A stretch of 64,000 bases of DNA from Planctomycetota bacterium (lineage in GTDB: Bacteria; Planctomycetota; B15-G4), in NCBI GenBank assembly GCA_029259745.1, contig JAJDEO010000004.1:124001-188000 (forward strand), written 5' to 3'. The notes under the pieces are model-generated. The model ran no database searches. It was not told the origin of the DNA and was given only the letters and a program-made list of their open reading frames with translations. The translations under genes were made by a program, and so were the position numbers. Each line of letters starts with the position of its first letter. Position 1 is the stretch's first letter. Below, piece by piece: positions 17,963 through 26,478 of this stretch.

Positions 17963-18066
17963 AACCCGGCCAATTCTCTTGTGACATCAAGCGGATGTTG
18001 GTGGGCTAACTACTTAACTAAGTCCATATAACTACTATAACGCCACGCGCCACACACGACTTCACA

Positions 18067-18103
18067 TTGACACGACATACCTTACGTATTAACATATGGC
18101 CAT
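18067..18103 (+). promoter_or_regulatory. Probable promoter with palindrome
   Basis: TTGACA at 18067 is followed after 17 bases by TAACAT, a weak -10 match. The palindrome ATATGGCCATAT overlaps the start codon of the next gene, so leaderless translation or repression at the start is possible. Confidence 0.4.
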
Positions 18104-18475
18104 ATGGTCGCACTTCTTGACATCTTTGAGCGAATCGCATCTCAGTTCCGGACTGATCGCACGGCTGACGACAGCGCTCCTATCACTGATCACATCCACG
18201 ATGCTCCCGCCGTGAAACTTCAGTCGACGCGCAGCATGATCGACCCAGCGTTACAGGAGACTTCACTATCACGGAGATCGCACCCTAAAACGACGGCCAA
18301 CGACGCAAGAACATCGGCGCTCGACCACATTAGCGACGTACCGCTGGTAAAGAGCGCCCTTCCACTGGAAAGACGCGATCCGGGCGCCGACCAACACACC
18401 TTGAGTGACCTCGGAACACTCCATCCCATGGCATCCCCGATGGGAAAGAGTCCATCGAACGGCAAGCTACGGTAG
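18104..18475 (+). CDS. Hypothetical protein with a duplicated DHI-D-P-VK motif
   Basis: The 123-residue hydrophilic protein holds two related segments, ITDHIHDAPAVKLQ and ALDHISDVPLVKSA, about 65 residues apart. It is preceded by a promoter-like sequence but no clear ribosome site. It ends four bases from the end of the convergent repeat-protein gene, which supports both being real. The reading frame could still be fortuitous. Confidence 0.4.
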   Translation: MVALLDIFERIASQFRTDRTADDSAPITDHIHDAPAVKLQSTRSMIDPALQETSLSRRSHPKTTANDARTSALDHISDVPLVKSALPLERRDPGADQHTLSDLGTLHPMASPMGKSPSNGKLR

Positions 18476-18479
18476 ACAT

Positions 18480-19856
18480 TTACCTCGCACCAGAACACAC
18501 CCCGCAAACAAAGTCTGCCAGGTCATAGACATACGGGTCGTTCGGGCTGGCGACTTTCAGCCGCCGGACCACCTCATCTCTTGTGTATGGCGACAACCAA
18601 TTGTCGGCGGTAAGCTGGCCGTCAAGACTTTGGCCAATGAGATCAACTGCAGCTCCAACAGACTTGTAATCCGCCCCTGGGAACGCACTACGAGCCGCAT
18701 CTTTGAGCGCCGTCTGCCGCCCTTGCCGTGCGACCTCGCCGAAGATGTCGCCCAGTAGGCTATCCGACCCCTCAAATCCCTGCTTCGCAGCATTCAGAAG
18801 CGCAGCCGCGATTCCGTTCTGAATAGCCTCCTCCATCTTTGGAGAAGACTTCGCTACAACAGCGAGATCTCCGGCGACACTATTTGCGAAGCGATAGCCA
18901 GGCGCCGCACTCCACTTTCCCTCTGCTTCAGACGCAACGACATGAGGTGCAGTTCGATGCGGCATGCCCGGCTTCCATCTCACGCCAAGAGACTCGGAGC
19001 TAATGAACTCATACCCCGCCTCAGGCGTCCAGTATCCTTCACGGTCCGCAGAGAGGATATTCGGAAACGACAAATGGCTAAGCCCTTGCTTCCACTTGAC
19101 CTCAAAACTCGCCTTCGGATCTACGAAAACGTAGCCAGGGTCTGAACGCCAGCGTCCTTCGGTCGTACTCGCCGAAATCTTCGCATGGTCTGGATGCAAC
19201 CTTCCAGGGCTCCACTCAACGGCAAGATCCCCCTTACGCGGAAACTGGTAGCCCGGATCGGCAGCCCATTGCTGCTCCACGCTCGCGGACCTAATGTTCG
19301 CATGCTCTGGATGGTTGAGCCCCGCTCGCCACTCGGCAGACAAGATGGTGGAACCAGCCAGTACGTACCCGGGCTCTGCCTCCCACTTTCCCGGCGCCTG
19401 TCCCGCACGAACATTAGCGACCGTCGGATGCCGCTCACCTGGCTTCCACCTCGACGCCGGGAGATGCGCAATGCCGTCGCCCTCGCCATCGAAGCCCACA
19501 ACGGGTTGGGCGTCGCTGATCGACCACGCCACAACTTCATCATCATATATCGCACCTCTGCGGCCGTTCCAAGCCACAACGGCAGTGACGACAATCGCGC
19601 CCGCACAAGCTAGCCCTATTGAAATCCGCCCTGAGGTCCACGCTCGGCCATGTGGCGGAGCCCCGTGAGATTCGCCGCTAACGTGAGCATCAGTCTCTCC
19701 AAACGAAGCGCCAAGGTCATCCCATGTACTTAGGCTCGAGACATCAATCCCCAGCTCACGCGCTTTATCAACCGCCGCATCGATCGAATCGAAGTCCGCC
19801 TTGAACCTCACGCGCTTTCCATCGCTCTGTCGAATGCCCTCAATCTGCACGATCAT
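18480..19856 (-). CDS. Membrane-anchored protein with five W-PG-H repeats
   Basis: The 458-residue protein starts with a small alpha/beta region (to about 50), then a hydrophilic linker and a single membrane helix (about 77-94). Five repeats of about 39 residues occupy roughly 130-330. Each holds W-x-P-G-x-x-H-P followed by an ANI-like strand and W-x-x-x-P-G-Y-x-F. A C-terminal helical domain contains GDIFGEVARQGRQ and ends with CGVC. The repeats probably form a beta structure outside the membrane. I recall similar repeats in uncharacterised bacterial proteins but no function. It is cargo of the element. Confidence 0.8.
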   Translation of the reverse strand: MIVQIEGIRQSDGKRVRFKADFDSIDAAVDKARELGIDVSSLSTWDDLGASFGETDAHVSGESHGAPPHGRAWTSGRISIGLACAGAIVVTAVVAWNGRRGAIYDDEVVAWSISDAQPVVGFDGEGDGIAHLPASRWKPGERHPTVANVRAGQAPGKWEAEPGYVLAGSTILSAEWRAGLNHPEHANIRSASVEQQWAADPGYQFPRKGDLAVEWSPGRLHPDHAKISASTTEGRWRSDPGYVFVDPKASFEVKWKQGLSHLSFPNILSADREGYWTPEAGYEFISSESLGVRWKPGMPHRTAPHVVASEAEGKWSAAPGYRFANSVAGDLAVVAKSSPKMEEAIQNGIAAALLNAAKQGFEGSDSLLGDIFGEVARQGRQTALKDAARSAFPGADYKSVGAAVDLIGQSLDGQLTADNWLSPYTRDEVVRRLKVASPNDPYVYDLADFVCGVCSGAR

Positions 19857-19912
19857 ATTGCGCCCTCATCCCTTCCCTGGCGAGACACCTGCATGACTGC
19901 CATATCCTACCA

Positions 19913-20256
19913 GACCGTGAAAAATCTTCTGACGAAGAGCGGAAGCAGCACGCAGATCACGTCGTCCGCGGTGATGCTGCGCGCGACGTGGATCGCCAGC
20001 GACTCGCGGGTGTACTCGTCACCGTGGACGCTAAGCCGATCATGCGCTTCGAAGCGTGGCTGAAGCACGAAACGGCACAGCGCACCCTCTGGCCCGGCGT
20101 TTTGGAACTCTCTGACGACTTCTATCGCACACCGTCCCGCTCGACTACCGCGCCCTAGGGGCGCTGAAGCACTCTGCACAAGCCCTCGACATCTACACGT
20201 GGCTCGCGCATCGGCTTTGCCGCGTGCATGATCCGCGTGGCACAAAGCTCAGCTAG
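19913..20256 (+). pseudogene. Decayed plasmid RepA (RepA_C-like), frameshifted
   Basis: One frame reads FEAWLKHETAQRTLWPGV then ELSDDFYRT. After a frameshift near 20130, another frame reads VPLDYRALGALKHSAQALD and IYTWLAHRL to a stop at 20254. These segments match the C-terminal part of the plasmid RepA family (PF04796-like) in order. No intact start is present. It records a second replicon in the history of the element. Confidence 0.7.
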
Positions 20257-20375
20257 GCCAATCTACGCCGAGGGTACGCTGACCCCACACTGAGCAAGTT
20301 TGTGGGTAACTCGTGTGTAGCGCGATTTATCCACGCTGAATCACCACCCCTCAAACTGCGTCAGCGAAAGAATCA

Positions 20376-20431
20376 CTTGCCATACCAATAAAAGTAATAT
20401 AGCCTTGCCATACCAATAAAAGTAATATAGC
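20376..20431 (+). repeat. Perfect 28-bp tandem direct repeat, AT-rich
   Basis: Two identical adjacent units (20376-20403 and 20404-20431) lie just before the gene at 20444. Each has CTTGCCATACC followed by AATAAAAGTAATATAGC. A weaker DnaA-like box (TTATCCACG) lies about 50 bases upstream, near 20327. The repeat may be an operator or a relic of a second origin linked to the decayed repA. Confidence 0.7.
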
Positions 20432-20443
20432 ACTTGTTGAATT

Positions 20444-20803
20444 ATGCCCCAACACCGACCCAACAGCCTAGCAGGGTTACTATGCCCATTCTTCTCGAAG
20501 GATATACAGTCCGAGATGGAGAAGTTTCGCCTGCAATGGGAAGAGTCGAACGGAAAGACAGACATCACTCGCTATTACACGTCACAGTGGCCGTCCGATC
20601 GCGCAAATGCGCTACTGGATATATCACCGGAAGCATTCTTCAACGGACTTCCTGCCTTCGCTCAAGACTACTTGGCACAGTCGTTGACGACCAAAATGGA
20701 AAGCGGCGGAGATATGGCGCCGGCGTATCTCCAGCTTCTCACGTCTCCTAGCTTCGCGGCGAAGTACGGCGCGCGCGGACAGCAAACCGGCACTGGACGT
20801 TAG
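20444..20803 (+). CDS. Small hypothetical protein
   Basis: The 119-residue protein starts 12 bases after the tandem repeat. It has a helical region MEKFRLQWEESNG and aromatic-rich ITRYYTSQWP, ending with a basic tail. No membrane segment or known motif is seen. It is convergent with the ACT-TIR gene, ending 14 bases away. Confidence 0.5.
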   Translation: MPQHRPNSLAGLLCPFFSKDIQSEMEKFRLQWEESNGKTDITRYYTSQWPSDRANALLDISPEAFFNGLPAFAQDYLAQSLTTKMESGGDMAPAYLQLLTSPSFAAKYGARGQQTGTGR

Positions 20804-20817
20804 CGACGTCACCCAAC

Positions 20818-22341
20818 TCATCGCGGGCGCCGACGACCAGAGCCACCCATAAGCCACCCGAGCGTATCTTGCAGGCGACCCTCGCCGTCACGCGTCATAT
20901 CTACGGCGCACTTGGCCCTCGCTTCTTCGTACTCGCTCTCGGACATTGCCGCCGCCAGGGTCGCAAGAAACGGCTCGAATGCCGCTCGGTCATCACAGTT
21001 GCCAAACGTAAATGGATTCGACGAGAATCGAGGAGCACGCACTGCATGGTGGCGCAGTTGGTAGACAAGAGGCGGTTCTTTCGTATTTGACGCATACGCC
21101 TCCTCAAATACAACCCAATCCGAAGCGAAGCAGTTGAAATCCCCTTGTGGGGCACTCATCTCGTTGCCGGGCTCTGGAATGTAGATCGAAATAAATATGG
21201 GACAGCGATCGATCAATTCTTTAATCTCTTTGTTGATCCAAGTCTGCGGCCGATTAATCAACGTCATGGTATTGAGCCCGCGTGACTCAAGTGCCTTTAG
21301 TACGTAAATGACAGAACTGACCGCATCCCCATAGCGCCCATCCATGCCCGGCTTCGCGTTGGTGGCAATGAAGGCCCGCGGCACACTGCCGACACTTGCA
21401 ATACTAAAGAATTCGTCCTCGACAACGCCTTCAAACCTGTTCGCATGCTCACTAAGTCTGGCTAGCATCGCACCGCGCAAGTCTCGCAAATCGCCCCCGT
21501 GACTTCTCACATAGCCATCAAAATCCCCTGAGAATGAAATCGTAGCGCGTTCTGACGCGTTGCCAGCTTCATCGGTCTCCTTGCTGGTGACGATCGATCG
21601 TGCGGAGAGAATGTTCACCCCCTTAGCAAGCTCGCTTGCAGCCGCTGCCATGTGGCCAGAGAAGTCCGGCGAGGGTAGGCTAATCTTCGCACCAAATACA
21701 ACCTCTCGGTACATTCGGTTCCGCGGCAATACTGCGATCCGCATGCACACTTCTTCTGGGACCACATTAACAAGTGCAACATCGTCGTACGCGAAATGAC
21801 CGGAGATCCCCATACCTCGCAAGTCTAGGAACCAACTCTCGAGCTTTAGTTGACATTCACCGTGAGCCGAAGCGAGCCCTGCAATGCGACTGAGCATATT
21901 CATGCGACTCACTGTAAGTGCATCATCAGAGTCGTGAAGCAGGGATCCAGACAAGTCGCCCTTAAGATCCTTTTTCAACGCGCCCTCATCAATAGCACCT
22001 TCAACGATCGCAGTGATCGTGACCTGGCCGTCGGGCGTAAACGCCGCCACCCACATCGACAATATGTTCAAGGACATCGCACCGAACGCCTCCGTAACAC
22101 GGTGCACCGCCCCGGCCCCCCCTCGCGTGTGAGCGATAACTTTATACGCTGACTTCCAAGCGCTTACCGGTATCGGCGACAACGCGAGACGCACATCACT
22201 GTGTTCATATCCCGCTTCAGCATCGAAAAGTTCACGCGTTGCATACAAGACAGAATCTTGGCCGATGCTGAGCTGCTCGAGCACAGACTGCGGCAAGACA
22301 ACTCCGTCGGCGCGGCATCGCAAGAGATATGTGCTATGCAT
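20818..22341 (-). CDS. ACT-ACT-TIR protein, putative sensor-effector NADase
   Basis: The 507-residue soluble protein has three parts. Residues 65-115 (YKVIAHTRGGAGAVHRVTEA, then LNIL and a VTITAIVEG strand) fit an ACT domain, a small ligand-binding fold. Residues 199-275 repeat the pattern (DFSGHMAAAASELAKGVNIL). Residues 320-465 fit a TIR fold: strand RAFIATNA, helix, WINKEIKELIDRC, strand PIFISIYIPE, then SDWVVFEEAYA. In the last segment W409 and E413 match the W-x-x-x-E spacing around the catalytic glutamate of SARM1-type TIR NADases. TIR effectors deplete NAD in anti-phage systems. A ligand-gated single-gene defence is inferred from this fusion and its cargo position. Confidence 0.7.
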   Translation of the reverse strand: MHSTYLLRCRADGVVLPQSVLEQLSIGQDSVLYATRELFDAEAGYEHSDVRLALSPIPVSAWKSAYKVIAHTRGGAGAVHRVTEAFGAMSLNILSMWVAAFTPDGQVTITAIVEGAIDEGALKKDLKGDLSGSLLHDSDDALTVSRMNMLSRIAGLASAHGECQLKLESWFLDLRGMGISGHFAYDDVALVNVVPEEVCMRIAVLPRNRMYREVVFGAKISLPSPDFSGHMAAAASELAKGVNILSARSIVTSKETDEAGNASERATISFSGDFDGYVRSHGGDLRDLRGAMLARLSEHANRFEGVVEDEFFSIASVGSVPRAFIATNAKPGMDGRYGDAVSSVIYVLKALESRGLNTMTLINRPQTWINKEIKELIDRCPIFISIYIPEPGNEMSAPQGDFNCFASDWVVFEEAYASNTKEPPLVYQLRHHAVRAPRFSSNPFTFGNCDDRAAFEPFLATLAAAMSESEYEEARAKCAVDMTRDGEGRLQDTLGWLMGGSGRRRPR

Positions 22342-22408
22342 GTCGGTATAGCGAGGGGGACAAGGAGATCATTACACGGATCGAGAAAGCTACCTTAACC
22401 CCGGTATT

Positions 22409-22427
22409 ACGTCAATAATGTTGACGT
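22409..22427. promoter_or_regulatory. Inverted repeat between TIR and recombinase genes
   Basis: ACGTCAA-TAATG-TTGACGT is a perfect 7-base inverted repeat with a 5-base spacer in the 134-base divergent gap. It could be a shared operator or a recombinase core site. Confidence 0.45.
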
Positions 22428-22475
22428 CTATCATAAAGGACGTTATGGTACAGACTTAGGAGAGCAAAGGGGGTA

Positions 22476-23495
22476 GTGTCGCTGTCGAGCAGTAGAGGAA
22501 GTTTAGTCGCCCAGCGTCCTGGCGATGGTCGAGCAGTGCGTCACGCGCACTCAGGTGTCGTGCTCCCACGTCTGATCGCCGATGAAGGTGCAGAGACGGC
22601 GCGGCGGTTCCTCGAGTTCTTCGGAGCGACGATCCGCAATCGAAACACGCGTGTGGCCTACGCCACTGCGTGCTTCCAGTTCTTCGACTGGTGCGAGGCT
22701 CGCGGGCTGACGTCGCTTCATGCGATTGAGCCACTACACGTGGCTGCCTACCTTGAAACCCACGCCGGCGCCGTCCCCACCGTGAAGCAGCACCTTGCTG
22801 CGGTGCGGATGCTCTTCGACTGGCTCGTCATCGGCCAAGTGATTAGCGCGAACCCAGCCCACTCGGTGCGCGGTCCCAGGCACGTGGTTGCTCGTGGCAA
22901 GACCCCGGTGCTGTCATCCTCGCAAGCGCGACAACTCCTTGACTCGATCTCGCTGACGCAGCGGGACGGATCAGCGGATGTGGCCGGCCTTCGCGACCGC
23001 GCACTCATCGCGATCATGATCTTCAGCTTCGCGCGCGTGAGCGCAGCGGCGTCCATGCGTGTGGAGGACTACTACCCGGATGGCAAGCGCTGGGCGTTTC
23101 GCCTCCGTGAGAAAGGCGGACGGCAGCACGTGGTCCCAGCTCACCACAGCGCTGAGGAGTATGTGGACGCCTACCTTGATGCCGCGAACATCCGTGAGGA
23201 GAGACGCGGGCCCCTCTTCCGCACGATCGGTCCACGGGGCCAGCTCACACTCAACCCACTTGCGCGGGCTGATGTCTTGCGCATGGTCAAGCGCCGGGCC
23301 GACGCAGCCGGCCTACCCATCTCGACGTGCTGTCACACGTTCAGGGCCACGGGCATTACAGCCTACATGGCAAACGGAGGCACATTGGAGAACGCGCAAG
23401 CGATCGCAGCCCACGCATCGCCACGAACCACCAAACTCTACGATCGTTCTTCCGACGCCATCACGCTCGATGAGGTAGAGCGCATCCACATCTAG
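22476..23495 (+). CDS. XerC/D-like tyrosine recombinase
   Basis: The 339-residue protein starts at GTG with a purine-rich AGGAGAGCAAAGG upstream. It has the core-binding domain (to about 140) and a complete catalytic set: R187 in FSFARVSA, K213 in REKGGRQ, H287 and R290 in CHTFRATG, H313 in AHASPRTTK and the nucleophile Y322 in KLYDRS. It is distinct from the integrase at 27.9 kb and lies inside the cargo. A fragment of a close relative at 26.1 kb suggests it once formed a pair that moved the genes between them. Confidence 0.9.
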   Translation: MSLSSSRGSLVAQRPGDGRAVRHAHSGVVLPRLIADEGAETARRFLEFFGATIRNRNTRVAYATACFQFFDWCEARGLTSLHAIEPLHVAAYLETHAGAVPTVKQHLAAVRMLFDWLVIGQVISANPAHSVRGPRHVVARGKTPVLSSSQARQLLDSISLTQRDGSADVAGLRDRALIAIMIFSFARVSAAASMRVEDYYPDGKRWAFRLREKGGRQHVVPAHHSAEEYVDAYLDAANIREERRGPLFRTIGPRGQLTLNPLARADVLRMVKRRADAAGLPISTCCHTFRATGITAYMANGGTLENAQAIAAHASPRTTKLYDRSSDAITLDEVERIHI

Positions 23496-23632
23496 AGGGG
23501 ATCGTTCACTGACCAGCGGTTGCGAGCACCAGCTCGCCGAGATGGGTAGGCCGGCTGCGTCGGGCTCGCTTGACTGATCTAGGAACGGCTCGCTACCGTC
23601 CATTCTCAAACATGAATACCAACGAGGAACCC

Positions 23633-24163
23633 ATGGATCTGACCCCTCACGTCCTTCGAGCGCTTGAGCGTCTCATCGTGGTTGCGAATGTGCCAGTACT
23701 GCTAGTTATTGGCTACAAGCTTTTCGTCGCCGGCGCTACCCATAACACGTCTTTTCTCGTAGAAGGCAAAACCTGGGGAGCGAAGATGATTCGAATCTCT
23801 CCAGGCGTCGTCTGCTTCGCACTTGCGACAGTCTTCGCCTGGGCGAGCTTTAATAGCGGAATAGTTGTAACCACTACACCTGAAGGAGGATCTCTGCGAT
23901 CAGGGTTCGACGGTGGCCGAATCGCCGATGAAGGACAAGACTCGCTCTCTGCGATCTTTCGGCACACGTTTTGGGCAGTTACGGATAGAGCAATCGTGGG
24001 TGACAACCCTACTGCAGAGCAATGTAGGAAAATCATGGAGTCCTCCCTCCGACGAGTCCCGTCTCTTGAAGATTGGGAAACCGTCCTGATACTTGAAGCG
24101 AATCCCACTGAAGCTCCAGATACCCTTCAGCGCTACTACGAGACATTCGTTGAGAACCACTAA
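23633..24163 (+). CDS. Membrane protein with two N-terminal helices
   Basis: The ATG at 23633 follows GAGGAA by five bases and is preferred to the frame start at 23570. The 176-residue product has two membrane helices (about 10-32 and 55-75) and a soluble C-terminal domain. It ends 19 bases before the metalloprotease start, so the two genes form one operon. No family is recognised. Confidence 0.75.
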   Translation: MDLTPHVLRALERLIVVANVPVLLVIGYKLFVAGATHNTSFLVEGKTWGAKMIRISPGVVCFALATVFAWASFNSGIVVTTTPEGGSLRSGFDGGRIADEGQDSLSAIFRHTFWAVTDRAIVGDNPTAEQCRKIMESSLRRVPSLEDWETVLILEANPTEAPDTLQRYYETFVENH

Positions 24164-24182
24164 CCAGCACCATCACAGGAAG

Positions 24183-26075
24183 ATGCTCGCTTACTTGCTG
24201 CTCACATTCGCCCTTGCTCTTCAGCCCCAACAAGATCGGGGTCCGCTTGGCCATCAATTGCGTTATGAGAGTGGCTGCCTCATCTTGGACGTACAGGGCG
24301 GGATCCAAGATCCACCTCCCTTGCCATCGTCCCTCGATAGATACCTCACAGTCGAGCTTCCTGGGGACACGAACTCTGTGGAGCTGTACGCATGGGCAGC
24401 CCTCTCATTGGTAAGGGGCTTTGAGATCGCGCGAGATGGACATCGCGCCGTAGGCGGAGCAAACATCAGAGGCCGGAGCGTGCGCATCGTCGTTGTTCCC
24501 AATGGAAGCCTGACCGCAGCGATTTGCTCTGACGCTCGTACACCCGGCCACATCGAGATCTTCTTCACGACCGGGCTAATTGATGTAGTCGAAGGTGCGG
24601 TCCGCGCGAGCCTTGCAGATGTACAAGCTGAAATAGAGACGGGAACGCACTCGAGTGACGGGTTCGTTGCATGGATGAACTCCATCCAAGCGCTCTCCGG
24701 CAGAGCCGTACCGGAACCTAGAGTCCCTTTCCCTGCCCCTGACTACGCGCCCAACGCAGAGATGCGCAAGGTTATCGACAAGACACTTAGCGACCTCGGC
24801 GTGCCCCTAGAGGAGCTCAATCCTGAAGCAAAGCGGTACTTGCTAACGGCATCCTTCTCGATGACGGCATACGCCTTCATAATGGCGCACGAGCTTGCAC
24901 ACATCTCAGAGGGACCCTCGGACGGAAGCATTGATATAGAGCAGCGTTGCGACAAACTGGCCTTCCGCGCCTGTAGAGCAACAGAGAAGTTCATGCCAGA
25001 CATGACGTTGCGCGCGTTGGTGGCCCTTCGCGACTACAGTGCGCTGTTCGAAAAGATCGTCTTACAGACACCTCTCCGAGCGCCAAGCGGGTCAGAAGTC
25101 CTTGCTGCGCATGCCTGGGATCACCGGGCCAAGAACCTCCTCACCCTGTGGGAAGGAGGTTTCGATAGCGATCGAGGTAACCCCATGTACCTTCCGGGTT
25201 GGAGGGCTGCAGCCGCGGAAGTCCGAGCGCATTTGGAGCGACCTTCTCCACGCCCCGCGCGACTAGGCGACAGCGACGACAGTTCGAGTAAATACTTGTC
25301 GCTCCGCATTGGCTCAGAAGGGGTAGAGTGGAATAAGGAGTGGGATGACCGTAGCGTCAAGTATCAGTACCGAATTTATAACACACACCCGACGGCGACT
25401 ATCGACGCTACAGTTGACATAATCTCGGGCTATGCCCCACGCGACGAGACAAGTGGCAATTATCGAGAACACTCGAAGAGCGTTCACCGAGTAGTCTTAG
25501 GCCCAGGTGAACACCGTGACATCGTCGGCGTATTGGAATGGTGGCGTGATGCGGACTCGATGCCTGTATTGCGCGAAGAGATTGCCGGTGCACGTTTTTT
25601 AGGGTTCACTCCGCTTGAAGCAGGTAATCCCAGTGTATTGCGTGAGATTCTTGCCGGACTAGCTGCAGCAACGGAGAATGGCTTGGGTGCGGTTCAACGC
25701 GAGCTTCAGCGACAAACAGATCGGTACGAGTACTGGTCAACGACCGAGTCTATTCCCGGAATGGAACCTGGAACGATCACTGTCTCCAGGAAGGACGGAC
25801 GTCGACGTCTAAAATTCAGAGTTGCCACTGTAGAAGACTCGATCAGCCCTGCAGATGGGAAGCAGCTGTACGAACAGTGGATTGCAGATCTAACCCAAGC
25901 ACTCCCCGAAGGCTGGACCACAGAAACGGATTACGAAAAAACAGAAGACGGCGAAGAGTGGGACTGGGACGCCGACTCTCCTCGGAACGATGCCCACTTT
26001 AGGTTGAACCTGGAAGTAGATACCGATGACAGCTCGGTCGATCTCACCCTGACTTTCTGGGAGCCCCGAGAGTAG
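24183..26075 (+). CDS. Exported HELAH-type zinc metalloprotease
   Basis: The ATG at 24183 is preceded by AGGAAG and begins a signal peptide (MLAYLLLTFALALQ). The 630-residue protein has HELAH at 236-240 inside a hydrophobic helix, and EQRCD about 15 residues later as a likely third-ligand motif, a layout of M48/U49-like gluzincins. The C-terminal 300 residues are beta-rich and acidic and probably bind a target. The start at 24093 would lie in the upstream gene and hide the signal. Coupled with the membrane protein, it could act on an envelope substrate; the role is unknown. Confidence 0.8.
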   Translation: MLAYLLLTFALALQPQQDRGPLGHQLRYESGCLILDVQGGIQDPPPLPSSLDRYLTVELPGDTNSVELYAWAALSLVRGFEIARDGHRAVGGANIRGRSVRIVVVPNGSLTAAICSDARTPGHIEIFFTTGLIDVVEGAVRASLADVQAEIETGTHSSDGFVAWMNSIQALSGRAVPEPRVPFPAPDYAPNAEMRKVIDKTLSDLGVPLEELNPEAKRYLLTASFSMTAYAFIMAHELAHISEGPSDGSIDIEQRCDKLAFRACRATEKFMPDMTLRALVALRDYSALFEKIVLQTPLRAPSGSEVLAAHAWDHRAKNLLTLWEGGFDSDRGNPMYLPGWRAAAAEVRAHLERPSPRPARLGDSDDSSSKYLSLRIGSEGVEWNKEWDDRSVKYQYRIYNTHPTATIDATVDIISGYAPRDETSGNYREHSKSVHRVVLGPGEHRDIVGVLEWWRDADSMPVLREEIAGARFLGFTPLEAGNPSVLREILAGLAAATENGLGAVQRELQRQTDRYEYWSTTESIPGMEPGTITVSRKDGRRRLKFRVATVEDSISPADGKQLYEQWIADLTQALPEGWTTETDYEKTEDGEEWDWDADSPRNDAHFRLNLEVDTDDSSVDLTLTFWEPRE

Positions 26076-26078
26076 GAC

Positions 26079-26162
26079 TGGGATCGATCCCCTCGCACGC
26101 AGCTCACGCCCAATCCACTTGCGCGTGCCGATATCTTGCGCATGATCAAGCTCCTCGCTGTC
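26079..26162 (+). pseudogene. Remnant of a second tyrosine recombinase
   Basis: The frame from 26103 reads LTPNPLARADILRMIKLL, nearly identical to LTLNPLARADVLRMVKRR of the recombinase at 22476. The DNA is also similar over about 70 bases. Only this internal piece survives. Confidence 0.75.
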
Positions 26163-26166
26163 CGGA

Positions 26167-26478
26167 CTAACCACGATCGATGCCCCTACCTCTCTGCTGC
26201 TCGTCTCGCCCTCGCTCCGTCGGGCGAGAGTCCGCCGCGCCATCACGCAGATAACGCGCGAGCAAGCCTTCGCGTCCCATAGGCTTGTCACTCAGCAACG
26301 GGAGTTCCCCGTCATCCTGAAGGCGCTCCGGTAGCCCACCTGGAGCGTCAGCGACGAATTCCTCCGCGGCGCGTACATCTCCCTCAGCTCGTGGTAGCCG
26401 CCATCCCAGGTCGATCATTTCCCCGTGAAAGCGCGGGTCCATTCGATCGTCGTTCTGTGGCGTCGGTGCTTCCTTCAT
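26167..26478 (-). CDS. Small charged protein coupled to sigma factor
   Basis: The 103-residue protein is rich in Asp, Glu and Arg, with no membrane segment. Its ATG overlaps the sigma-factor stop by four bases (ATGA). This position is typical of anti-sigma factors or co-regulators, but the sequence shows no zinc-finger or membrane anchor. Function unknown. Confidence 0.6.
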   Translation of the reverse strand: MKEAPTPQNDDRMDPRFHGEMIDLGWRLPRAEGDVRAAEEFVADAPGGLPERLQDDGELPLLSDKPMGREGLLARYLRDGAADSRPTERGRDEQQRGRGIDRG

